A DNA stretch of 5,100 bases from OFTM382 sp964448185. GTDB lineage: Bacteria; Planctomycetota; Phycisphaerae; Phycisphaerales; UBA1924. A program made the translations under genes and the position numbers. The DNA is taken from assembly GCA_964448185.1 (NCBI GenBank), contig CAYUVO010000147.1, positions 1 through 5,100 on the forward strand. The letters are read 5' to 3'. Every line of letters starts with the position of its first letter. Within the stretch, counting starts at the first letter, position 1. The notes below the pieces were generated by a model. The model ran no database searches and had not been told where the DNA came from. It saw nothing but the letters and a program-made list of their open reading frames with translations. This document shows, in pieces, positions 1-4,769 of this stretch.

Positions 1-77
1 CTGTTCCGCGTGATCGCGGTCGCGGTGATGGGCGTCTTTGCCGACGAGATCGTGAGAGCGCGGCAGGCCAGCCAATA
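1..77. other. Left-edge stretch with no assignable gene
   Basis: No gene can be assigned here with confidence. The minus strand is open in the two frames not used by the GspJ-like gene, so the region may be the true continuation of that gene if the neighbouring homopolymer hides an indel. The plus strand is also open in frame 1 and reads a hydrophobic stretch (residues like VIAVAVMGVFADEIV) with high GC at third positions. That frame is in-phase antisense to one of the minus frames, so composition alone cannot decide between them. Confidence 0.3.
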
Positions 78-458
78 TCACGCCCCCCTCGCCCCCGCGC
101 GGCGGCCCCCCGGGGGGGGGAGGCGGGCCTCCAACAGTTCACGCAGGGCGGGGCCGGGGGTATCGGCTAAGGCGGAATCATCAGCCCCGCTGTCAACGGA
201 CTGGTTGTCCACGGACTGAGCGGGCAGGACCATGAGGCTCGAGAACGTCCGCTGCATGGTGCGATGGATGCGTGCGATCTCGGTGTTGGCGTCGGCCCGG
301 TTGAAGACCGCGAGCTGAGCACGCTGCATGACGACAAACAACGACAGGGCCGCTGCGAGGATGAGCATCCCGATGGAGATCGAGAGCACGGTTTCGAGCA
401 GCGTGAACCCACGACACGATGAGCGAGATGAACGAGATGGAGAAGGTGAAGTGTTCAT
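78..458 (-). CDS. GspJ-like minor pseudopilin, frame probably cut short at a G9 tract
   Basis: This encodes a minor pseudopilin with a type IV prepilin-type N-terminus, expected to sit at the tip of the inner-membrane-anchored pseudopilus of a type II secretion-like system. A short basic leader ends CRG at residue 17. The prepilin peptidase site is G17|F18, followed by TLLETVLS with the conserved Glu at mature position 5 and a hydrophobic helix to about residue 43. The rest (to about residue 77) is the usual amphipathic extension. The ATG at 456-458 overlaps the stop of the GspI-like gene as ATGA, which implies translational coupling. At 126 aa it is shorter than I expect for GspJ (roughly 200). 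The reading frame passes the C6G9 run at 106-120 and stops 14 codons later after a low-complexity GGRRAGARGA tail, while both other minus frames stay open to the window edge. A real frameshift or a miscounted homopolymer is likely. The GspJ call rests on gene order and N-terminus only. Confidence 0.7.
   Translation of the reverse strand: MNTSPSPSRSSRSSCRGFTLLETVLSISIGMLILAAALSLFVVMQRAQLAVFNRADANTEIARIHRTMQRTFSSLMVLPAQSVDNQSVDSGADDSALADTPGPALRELLEARLPPPGGRRAGARGA
106..120. repeat. C6G9 homopolymer inside the GspJ-like gene
   Basis: Six C residues are followed directly by nine G residues, inside the GspJ-like coding region. Runs this long are prone to replication slippage and to sequencing or assembly miscounts. 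One added base would move the minus frame into an open frame that continues past the window edge. It could be a phase-variable site, an error or a true truncation. Confidence 0.6.
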
Positions 459-1108
459 CTGCGGGGCTCGGTGGATGAACCAGATGGACCGGAAGTCGCT
501 GGCGGCGGAGTCGGCAAGCCCCCTCCACCCGTGATGAGCTCGATAAGGTCTTGGATGCCGCGTTCGCCGCTCTGCATGATGGTCCGGCGGATCGCCGGGT
601 TGCGCCCGAGATTGAGCCGATCGACGACCCGCACGATACTGACCTGCGGGGCGCCCGCGTCGCGTGATCGGGTGCCGCCCGAATCTTCAGCGAGCCACGC
701 GGTGACGACGACTCGTTCGAGCCGATTGTCGATGGACATCGGGCTCGAAGCGCGGGACACGCCGCTTTCTTCGATGGCGAGGTCAATCTCGGGTGCGAGT
801 TCGTACTCGATGCTGGCGACCTTGATCTCCCAGCGGTATTGGTCGTTGTTGAACTCGATGGGGATGCCGCGGGGCGGGAGTTTCTTTGGGTTGAGGAGGT
901 ATTGCAGGATGACGCGGTTGGAGACTTCCGCGCAGCCGAGGATGGTGTCTTGCCTGCGCTGGATCGCGGTGACGTACCCGAGGACGTTGGCGATGGTCGC
1001 CGAGGCCAACCCGAGCAGCGCCATGGCGAGGACGACTTCGAGGAAGGTCACGCCGCGACCTCTACTAGAGCGGTGGGAACCTGTGTTGTAACTGGAGTGC
1101 CGGTTCAT
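455..1108 (-). CDS. GspI-like minor pseudopilin
   Basis: A 217-aa prepilin-like protein, expected to be a minor pseudopilin in the tip complex of a type II secretion-like pseudopilus in the inner membrane and periplasm. The leader ends SSRGRG, with the cleavage site at G19|V20. This is followed by TFLEVVLAMALLGLASA, with Glu24 at mature position 5, then a single hydrophobic helix. A periplasmic globular part runs to about residue 190 and contains YRWEIKVASIEYEL, the type of W-containing strand seen in GspI-like proteins. The last ~25 residues are a Gly/Pro/Ser tail that looks disordered. I chose the ATG at 1106-1108, 11 bp after the GspG-like stop. An earlier in-frame ATG at 1138 and one at 1165 would overlap the GspG-like gene and lengthen the leader. 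No clear Shine-Dalgarno is visible at the chosen start, so coupling to the upstream gene is likely. It overlaps the next gene by 4 bp. Assignment as I rather than H is by gene order and is uncertain. Confidence 0.8.
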   Translation of the reverse strand: MNRHSSYNTGSHRSSRGRGVTFLEVVLAMALLGLASATIANVLGYVTAIQRRQDTILGCAEVSNRVILQYLLNPKKLPPRGIPIEFNNDQYRWEIKVASIEYELAPEIDLAIEESGVSRASSPMSIDNRLERVVVTAWLAEDSGGTRSRDAGAPQVSIVRVVDRLNLGRNPAIRRTIMQSGERGIQDLIELITGGGGLPTPPPATSGPSGSSTEPRR

Positions 1109-1119
1109 GGCGCAATCGT

Positions 1120-1575
1120 TTACTGACCCATCGTCCATACGTTGATCCCGATGGCCGGGTCCCATTCCTCAGCGCCGCCGAACGAGATCAGTGTGTAGGG
1201 CTGGCTTTGTGCGTTGATGCCGGGCTTGTAGTGGTAGGGCATTTTCCAGCCGTCCTGGATGGGTGCATTGGTGGGGAGCATCGGCGGGTTGATCGTCTGG
1301 AGAACGTCCAGCGTCGGCGGGTACGCGGAGTATTCGAGGTGGTAGGAATCGAGTGTGGTCTTGATGGTGCGCATGCTCGCCTCGGTCGCCCGGATCTTGC
1401 CGCGCGCACCGAAGCCCGAGACGTTGAGCGCGACGACGCTCAGCAGGATGCCGATGATCGCGAGCACGAGAACAATCTCGAGCAGCGAGAAGCCCGGAGC
1501 TAATCGTGTGCGATCAGAGCGCCGCTTCGAGCGGGGCTGTGCATCGAGGGCGGGGTGGTGGGGGGGGTTGGCCAT
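1120..1575 (-). CDS. GspG-like major pseudopilin
   Basis: A 151-aa protein of the major pseudopilin family, whose members polymerise into the pseudopilus that drives type II secretion. The leader is long (28 residues, rich in Arg, Pro and Asp) and ends APG|F. It is followed by SLLEIVLVLAIIGILLS with Glu33 at mature position 5. The C-terminal half carries family hallmarks: an amphipathic helix with SMRTIKTTLDSYHLEY, then AYPPTLDVL, then DGWKMPYHYKPG and YTLISFGGAEEWDP, which match the GspG pattern of a conserved Trp/Pro-Tyr segment followed by the SFGADG-type loop. That loop in classical GspG binds calcium. Here it reads GGAEEWDPAIGIN, so the ligand set may differ. The ATG at 1573-1575 is preceded by a perfect GGAGGT with a 6-nt spacer. 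The frame is open further upstream, but that part has no pilin character. It is the first gene of the operon; no GspH-like gene follows it. Confidence 0.88.
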   Translation of the reverse strand: MANPPHHPALDAQPRSKRRSDRTRLAPGFSLLEIVLVLAIIGILLSVVALNVSGFGARGKIRATEASMRTIKTTLDSYHLEYSAYPPTLDVLQTINPPMLPTNAPIQDGWKMPYHYKPGINAQSQPYTLISFGGAEEWDPAIGINVWTMGQ

Positions 1576-1581
1576 CGGACT

Positions 1582-1610
1582 ACCTCCATTGGATGCTCCA
1601 TTGTGGAGCA
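1582..1610 (-). promoter_or_regulatory. Shine-Dalgarno and leader hairpin before the GspG-like gene
   Basis: On the minus strand a GGAGGT (1582-1587) lies 6 nt before the chosen ATG and fixes the start. Immediately upstream, 1594-1610 forms a perfect 7-bp stem (TGCTCCA / TGGAGCA, 3-nt loop). The 5' arm, CTCCA, could instead pair with the TGGAG inside the Shine-Dalgarno, because the segment before the start repeats AATGGAG twice. The two pairings exclude each other, so the leader could switch ribosome access. The pairing potential is seen directly. A regulatory role is inferred. Confidence 0.5.
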
Positions 1611-1794
1611 GGGATCGACTCGGGCGCGCGGCATTGTGATCGGCCCTTTGGGGTTCGGAGCACGTGCCAGCGCAGGGTGTACCAGTAAGCAAGATCATGC
1701 GTTGCGTTGATCGTATGCGCACGAGCACAAACAGGGGCAAACGGCGTCGATTCGCTGCTCACAAGGAGATTCTCGGGCGAGGGTGGGGGGGGGT
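1611..1794. other. Intergenic, upstream of the pseudopilin operon
   Basis: No gene is supported here. The operon promoter should lie in or just beyond this stretch, but I see no convincing -35/-10 pair. A G-rich run at 1775-1793 ends in nine consecutive G residues and meets the spacing expected of a possible G-quadruplex. Confidence 0.4.
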
Positions 1795-1942
1795 GAGTCG
1801 GTATGCCCCCCCATCCCAAGTGTGGGCCGGACTCGTGCATTGACAAGCCCCGACCGTGAGGGAGGGGGAGGGGGGGGGCTTTGTTTTGGGCGATCATCAT
1901 AAGGATCAGCGCAGAGCCCCTCGCTGACACTCAGGGCTTGTC
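1795..1942. repeat. Repeat block, copy 1, with inverted REP-like ends
   Basis: This matches 4770-4921 in the same orientation. Outside the homopolymer runs the two copies differ at only a few bases: about 1 in the ~48 bases from 1821, and 2 in the last ~55. The core at 1842-1942 (101 bp) begins GACAAGCCCC and ends CAGGGCTTGTC. Its terminal ~27 bases are imperfect inverted repeats of each other, agreeing at 21 of 27 positions by hand alignment. The interior holds a G9 run and a conserved GATCATCATAAGGATC segment. It has the shape of a BIME or a small MITE without coding capacity. Short open frames across it are by-products of the repeat. Confidence 0.8.
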
Positions 1943-1971
1943 CGATGGCGCCCCCCTGTCGCCCCCTGTGC

Positions 1972-1996
1972 CACTGACCGGCTTGGACGGTCAGTG
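1972..1996 (-). terminator. Strong hairpin 3' of the FnIII-like gene
   Basis: A perfect 9-bp stem (CACTGACCG / CGGTCAGTG) with a 7-nt loop lies 19 nt beyond the TAA of the FnIII-like gene. The position fits a transcription terminator or a 3'-end stabiliser. No U tract follows on the minus strand, where the sequence turns G-rich instead, so this is not a canonical intrinsic terminator. Confidence 0.5.
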
Positions 1997-2015
1997 CTTC
2001 TCCCCCCCCTTCCCC

Positions 2016-2723
2016 TTACGCCGCCTGCCTCTGTCGGTGCCCGAGCATGTTTGATGCGGGCGAGATCGCGGGTGCCTCGCGGACCACGCCAAAGTGCACC
2101 GTGTGCGTCGCGGTCTGGCTGCGGGTTCGCCCGCGGATCGCGGTGATGCGGTAAGTGGCGCGCGCGAGCCCGGCGGGGAGCGTCTCGTCAATGAACCTGC
2201 GCTGGCCGCTGATCCCCACAAACCCGTAGATGTTGGCGTCGATGTCGCCATCGACCGCTCGCTCGATCTGATAGACGGTTCCCTGCGTGGGGCGCGGAGC
2301 CGAGGACTTCCATGTCAGCTCGACCTCGCCGGTTGGCAGCAAGGCGGTTCTTATATTCGTCGGCATACTCGGCGGCGGCGGGGTCGTGTCTGCTTGGGGC
2401 GGGGGCAGCTCGGCGGTGTTATATAAGTTTGAGTCGCCGGTGGTCTCGGCTTGTGCCTTGATGGTGTTGATGATGCTCGAACCCATCGCCGGGTCGCTGT
2501 GCATGGTGTCGACCGCGAAGTGCAGCGCTTGGGTTGCGGTCAGCGACGCCTGCCGCGCTACTTCTGCCGCGTCGAGGGCCCCGCGGGCCGCTTGGATCGC
2601 GGCGCGAAAGCCCGCGAGTTGTTCGATCGAGAGGCCCAGTTCCACGGCGTTAGCTTCCCACACGTCGATGTGGAGTTCATAGAACAAGATGCGTTCGTCG
2701 AGACCTTTGGGAACGATGCGCAT
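2016..2723 (-). CDS. Hypothetical protein: helical N-terminal region plus FnIII-like domain
   Basis: A 235-aa protein of unknown function. Residues 1-100 are predicted largely helical. They start MRIVPKGLDERILFYELHIDVWEAN and continue with an Ala-rich helix (about 38-70) and further helix to 95. Residues 106-120 are a Pro-rich linker (LPPPQADTTPPPPSMP). Residues 121-212 look like a single fibronectin type III-like beta sandwich: PTNIRTALLPTGEVELTWK gives the first strands with the typical Trp, YQIERA a middle strand, and RFIDETLPAGLARATYRITAIRG the final strands with the usual Tyr. The last ~20 residues are likely unstructured. There is no signal peptide or membrane segment. From memory, proteins with this architecture are recurrent hypothetical proteins in planctomycetes, often with a carbohydrate- or protein-binding guess attached. 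The start is the ATG at 2721-2723, chosen because the conserved-looking N-terminus begins there. Only a weak AAGG lies upstream. It stands alone, with repeats upstream and a hairpin downstream. Confidence 0.8.
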   Translation of the reverse strand: MRIVPKGLDERILFYELHIDVWEANAVELGLSIEQLAGFRAAIQAARGALDAAEVARQASLTATQALHFAVDTMHSDPAMGSSIINTIKAQAETTGDSNLYNTAELPPPQADTTPPPPSMPTNIRTALLPTGEVELTWKSSAPRPTQGTVYQIERAVDGDIDANIYGFVGISGQRRFIDETLPAGLARATYRITAIRGRTRSQTATHTVHFGVVREAPAISPASNMLGHRQRQAA

Positions 2724-2789
2724 GGGAAGGAACCTTCATGAGGGGGGAGGGGCCTTGAACATTGCCTTGCAAGACCCGGATCTAACTTT

Positions 2790-2816
2790 ACAAGCCCCGA
2801 GTGTCAGCGAGAGGGA
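2790..2816 (+). repeat. Single REP-like palindromic element
   Basis: The sequence starting ACAAGCCCCGAGTGTCAGCG and ending in a G run is nearly identical to the reverse complement of the right end of both ~150-bp blocks (1916-1942, 4895-4921). It is a solo copy of the same core, 67 bp upstream of the FnIII-like start codon and on the border of the 43-bp array. Confidence 0.7.
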
Positions 2817-2840
2817 GCTCTTTTCGGAGGGCATAGACAG

Positions 2841-2983
2841 GAGCGAGGGGGCCCTTTGGGCTTTTTCTACGAGCCCCTTGCGTGAGCGAGGGGGCCCTTC
2901 GGGCTTTTCCTACGAGTCCCTTGCGTGAGCGAGGGGGCCCTTCGGGCTTTTCCTACGAGCCCCTTGCGTCAGCGATGGGGCCT
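2841..2983 (+). repeat. 43-bp tandem hairpin array (three full units and a partial)
   Basis: Full units lie at 2841-2883, 2884-2926 and 2927-2969, with a degenerate partial unit at 2970-2983. Units 2 and 3 differ at one base (gagtccc against gagcccc). Unit 1 differs from them at a few pyrimidine positions. Each junction forms an 8-bp stem CCCCTTGC / GCGAGGGG closed by a GTGA (GNRA-type) tetraloop, for example 2874-2893. Each unit also carries GCCC-TTC-GGGC followed by TTTT (2894-2908), which looks like a compact intrinsic terminator on the plus strand. In unit 1 the loop is TTT and the stem is kept. All neighbouring genes are on the minus strand, so the T tracts face away from their transcription. 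Confidence 0.85.
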
Positions 2984-3009
2984 GTGCAAAGAGAACCATC
3001 GGCTCAACA

Positions 3010-3219
3010 ACTCTCAAACTTGATACCCACGCAACAAAAGCACCTGCCTTGGGGAGCATTCCATGTGGAACGCGCAACAAAGCACGAGTTTGGGCGGCCC
3101 GGGCATGTGTCTTAGCGGCCAAAGCCATTGCCCGGGCGGTCAAGACCCGTGTCCCGATGACCAAGGCACGGGCCTGAGTGCTCGCGGCACGGTTCCCGTT
3201 GACCGAGACACACGCCTCG
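3010..3219 (+). repeat. Degenerate 21-bp periodic repeat, heptad-coding
   Basis: Ten consecutive 21-base units can be laid out from 3010 to 3219; the pattern is clearest from 3073. In plus frame 1 they translate as seven-residue units with Lys or Arg often third and a small residue fourth, such as RNKARVW, AAKAIAR, AVKTRVP and MTKARA-stop. The unit length is a multiple of three and the phase never slips, which points to a coding origin. The plus frame has a TGA at 3175-3177 and no good start, so it is not a functional gene as read. The minus strand is also open through this stretch. I read it as a decayed repeat-protein gene fragment or a mobile 21-bp repeat. Confidence 0.6.
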
Positions 3220-3279
3220 GGTTGCCCGGCATCTTGGATGCGAGCCGGTTCAGGGCGGATGGTCAGTGGAGGAGGGGGG

Positions 3280-3295
3280 ATCCTCACTTGAGGAT
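3280..3295. promoter_or_regulatory. Perfect palindrome just 3' of the FRG gene
   Basis: ATCCTCACTTGAGGAT is a 7-bp inverted repeat around CT, or a 6-bp stem with a 4-nt loop. It lies 22 bp past the FRG stop on the minus strand, in an AT-rich patch (3291-3310). No T tract follows on that strand, so a terminator role is weak. A protein-binding site is an alternative. Confidence 0.35.
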
Positions 3296-3317
3296 TAGTA
3301 ATATTTAGAGGCAAAGG

Positions 3318-4613
3318 TCAAGAGCCAAACGGCGAGGGGCGAAAAGGAGGGCCGTTGTATCCGCTCGGCGGCTTGAGACCCATTCCGGTGTACATGGCGT
3401 TTCTCGTATCTCGATCCAGCACCACCACGTTGGGGCTCCCTTGCGAGTGCCGCCCCGGCAGTTCCTCTCTCTGGACATCCAATAGCATGCGTAAGATTCG
3501 ATCTACTCCCGGCACAACGCCACTTTCTCCTAAAAGAGTGAGAACTTTGATCGCAAGCCTAGTTACCACTGGATTGCTTCGGACAAGAGAAAGCATGGTG
3601 TCCATTGACGCGATGTCCTGCGTGCGGGCTAGATTGACCCCGATGACTACCCAATGTAACCAGTCTACGAACTCTATTGCCCACAGAGCAAACTCGCTTT
3701 GTGAGCACCCTGTCAAATTGGCTGGGGGTTCCTCAACTGAATTGGATACCTCGTCGAGTAAAACTCTAAAGTCGCGGAGGCTATCGACGCTACCGCTAGC
3801 CGCTGAATGAAAACGGCATTGATCGGCGGTATCAACTAGCCATTTATCAGCTGCAAGCGGGAAGATTTCATTTCCGTCTCGGTATAACAGAAACTCTTCC
3901 TTGTCCGTCGGCGTCGGGAACACTACAGATTGGCACCTCTGCCCAAAATCTCGCGTCCGAAACCCTCTAGTGTCAATCGCTAACGCGACTTGCCTATACA
4001 TCCTGCGTTCAACAGGCGGAGGTGCGACAAGGCCACCACCCAATGACACGAATGACTTAGTGTCACACGTCAGTACTCGAGCATCGCCGCTTCCGTGCGA
4101 GTCGCCCTGACAAGCAAACCACACCGCTACCGCTGGGTCAGCCGAAAAGTCGAGCAAGTGCGATGCAAGTCCGTAGTGGCGAGCAAGAGCAAGAAGACCG
4201 CCCTGATCCATCAAAGAAGAAACGCCGCGGATCTTCCGTCGGATGGTCTGAACGAATAGCCACGATGCCAGTCGGTCCACCTCACGGTCGACTGGGCTCG
4301 CACGTTCAGAGGTGCTCAATAGCGGCCAGGACGCATCCGAGTGTCCACGAAACACGAGATGCTTGTGTATCGGCGAGGTGACCGAGATAAACTGCATCTG
4401 AATCAAATGCAAGACTGCATGCCACGCTGAGCAAAACCGTAAACTGCCATCCGTCAGTTTGTCTGGCGGAGCCTCTGAAAACACGCTCGTCATTTCCTTG
4501 AGAAGCGGCGCAATCCGCGTGTTGAACTCCGGGTCAAACTGTGTGTATGGACCCCAACCTTTCGTTGTGCAACAGCGGTATTCTCGATACAGTTCGGAAG
4601 CACTTCTTGCCAT
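3318..4613 (-). CDS. FRG-domain protein, likely horizontally acquired
   Basis: A 431-aa protein with an FRG domain, named for its conserved Phe-Arg-Gly; the biochemical role of this family is not settled to my knowledge. The FRG motif is F88-R89-G90 in VFRGHSDASWPLLSTSERA. It is followed by a helix with Glu111, then the second hallmark, ARHYGLASHLLDFSADPAVAVWFAC (144-168), equivalent to the family's QHYG-PTRLLDW-P--ALFFA. A strand DARVLTCDT (177-185) and a segment with RRMYRQ and FGQRCQSVVF (203-232) complete the domain. The C-terminal ~160 residues are mainly helical, from about 303 to 383, ending in a Pro/Gly tail. No signal peptide is present, so it should be cytoplasmic. The ATG at 4611-4613 has a GAGGGG 4 nt before it. 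A GTG at 4703 is in frame, but the added 30 residues look non-coding. Rows 3541-3600 and 3841-3900 are 47% and 43% GC by hand count, against 65% at 541-600, with many A/T-ending codons. It is not in an operon. Confidence 0.85.
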   Translation of the reverse strand: MARSASELYREYRCCTTKGWGPYTQFDPEFNTRIAPLLKEMTSVFSEAPPDKLTDGSLRFCSAWHAVLHLIQMQFISVTSPIHKHLVFRGHSDASWPLLSTSERASPVDREVDRLASWLFVQTIRRKIRGVSSLMDQGGLLALARHYGLASHLLDFSADPAVAVWFACQGDSHGSGDARVLTCDTKSFVSLGGGLVAPPPVERRMYRQVALAIDTRGFRTRDFGQRCQSVVFPTPTDKEEFLLYRDGNEIFPLAADKWLVDTADQCRFHSAASGSVDSLRDFRVLLDEVSNSVEEPPANLTGCSQSEFALWAIEFVDWLHWVVIGVNLARTQDIASMDTMLSLVRSNPVVTRLAIKVLTLLGESGVVPGVDRILRMLLDVQREELPGRHSQGSPNVVVLDRDTRNAMYTGMGLKPPSGYNGPPFRPSPFGS

Positions 4614-4617
4614 CAAA

Positions 4618-4623
4618 CCCCTC
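4618..4623 (-). promoter_or_regulatory. Ribosome binding site deciding the FRG start
   Basis: The minus-strand sequence GAGGGGTTTGATG places a purine-rich GAGGGG 4 nt from the ATG at 4613 (6 nt if GAGG is taken as the core). The GTG alternative at 4703 has no comparable site, so this favours the 431-aa form over the 461-aa form. Confidence 0.6.
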
Positions 4624-4632
4624 AAATACAAC

Positions 4633-4651
4633 GCTCGGCATGTAGCCGAGC
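4633..4651 (-). promoter_or_regulatory. Leader hairpin of the FRG gene
   Basis: GCTCGGC and GCCGAGC form a perfect 7-bp stem with a 5-nt loop, ending 19 nt before the FRG start codon and 9 nt before its ribosome binding site. It would lie in the 5' leader of a transcript from the candidate promoter at 4735-4763. Such a hairpin could affect translation or message stability, or be an operator at the DNA level. The pairing is seen; the role is inferred. Confidence 0.4.
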
Positions 4652-4734
4652 CCCGCGTCCAGCCATCGGAAGCCAATGTTGCCCTTGGCGAAGCTCTGGC
4701 CACCTTTCACGCAAAGATGCTCTCGAACAAGCAC

Positions 4735-4763
4735 AGTACAGCAGATCCAACCCGGTTCGTCAA
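4735..4763 (-). promoter_or_regulatory. Candidate sigma-70 promoter for the FRG gene
   Basis: On the minus strand TTGACG (4758-4763) and TGTACT (4735-4740) are separated by 17 bp, matching the -35 and -10 consensus at 5 of 6 and 4 of 6 positions. Transcription would start near 4728 and give a leader of about 115 nt. It lies directly beside the repeat block that begins at 4770. Confidence 0.4.
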
Positions 4764-4769
4764 GGGTGT

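Noticed and set aside
10..219. Plus-strand open frame of 69 codons at the left edge
   Set aside because: It overlaps the GspJ-like gene by 142 bp, and its second half is low-complexity Arg/Gly/Ser. The first 30 codons look coding-like, but they are in-phase antisense to a possible continuation of the GspJ-like gene, so I left the edge unassigned.
471..1091. Plus-strand open frame of 206 codons
   Set aside because: It lies antisense to the GspI-like gene, which has a clear prepilin cleavage site and operon context. The plus translation is Arg/Ser-rich with no recognisable domain.
1580..1930. Minus-strand open frame of 116 codons upstream of the GspG-like gene
   Set aside because: It starts in the right inverted end of the repeat block and is Pro/Gly/Ser-rich, with an equivalent in the second block. 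It is a by-product of the repeat.
2841..2983. CRISPR array
   Set aside because: The repeated units are contiguous and near identical throughout, with no variable spacers, and no cas genes are present.
2910..3314. Minus-strand open frame of 134 codons starting with TTG, just after the FRG stop
   Set aside because: The start is weak, no ribosome binding site is seen, and the translation is made of the 21-bp and 43-bp repeats. Openness follows from the repeat composition. It remains possible that a small repeat protein is encoded here.
3355..3810. Plus-strand open frame of 151 codons
   Set aside because: It is fully antisense to the FRG gene, with Ser/Thr/Arg-rich translation and no domain.
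4614..4703. N-terminal extension of the FRG protein from a GTG at 4703
   Set aside because: The extra 30 residues look like translated leader DNA, no ribosome binding site precedes the GTG, and the ATG at 4613 has a good one.
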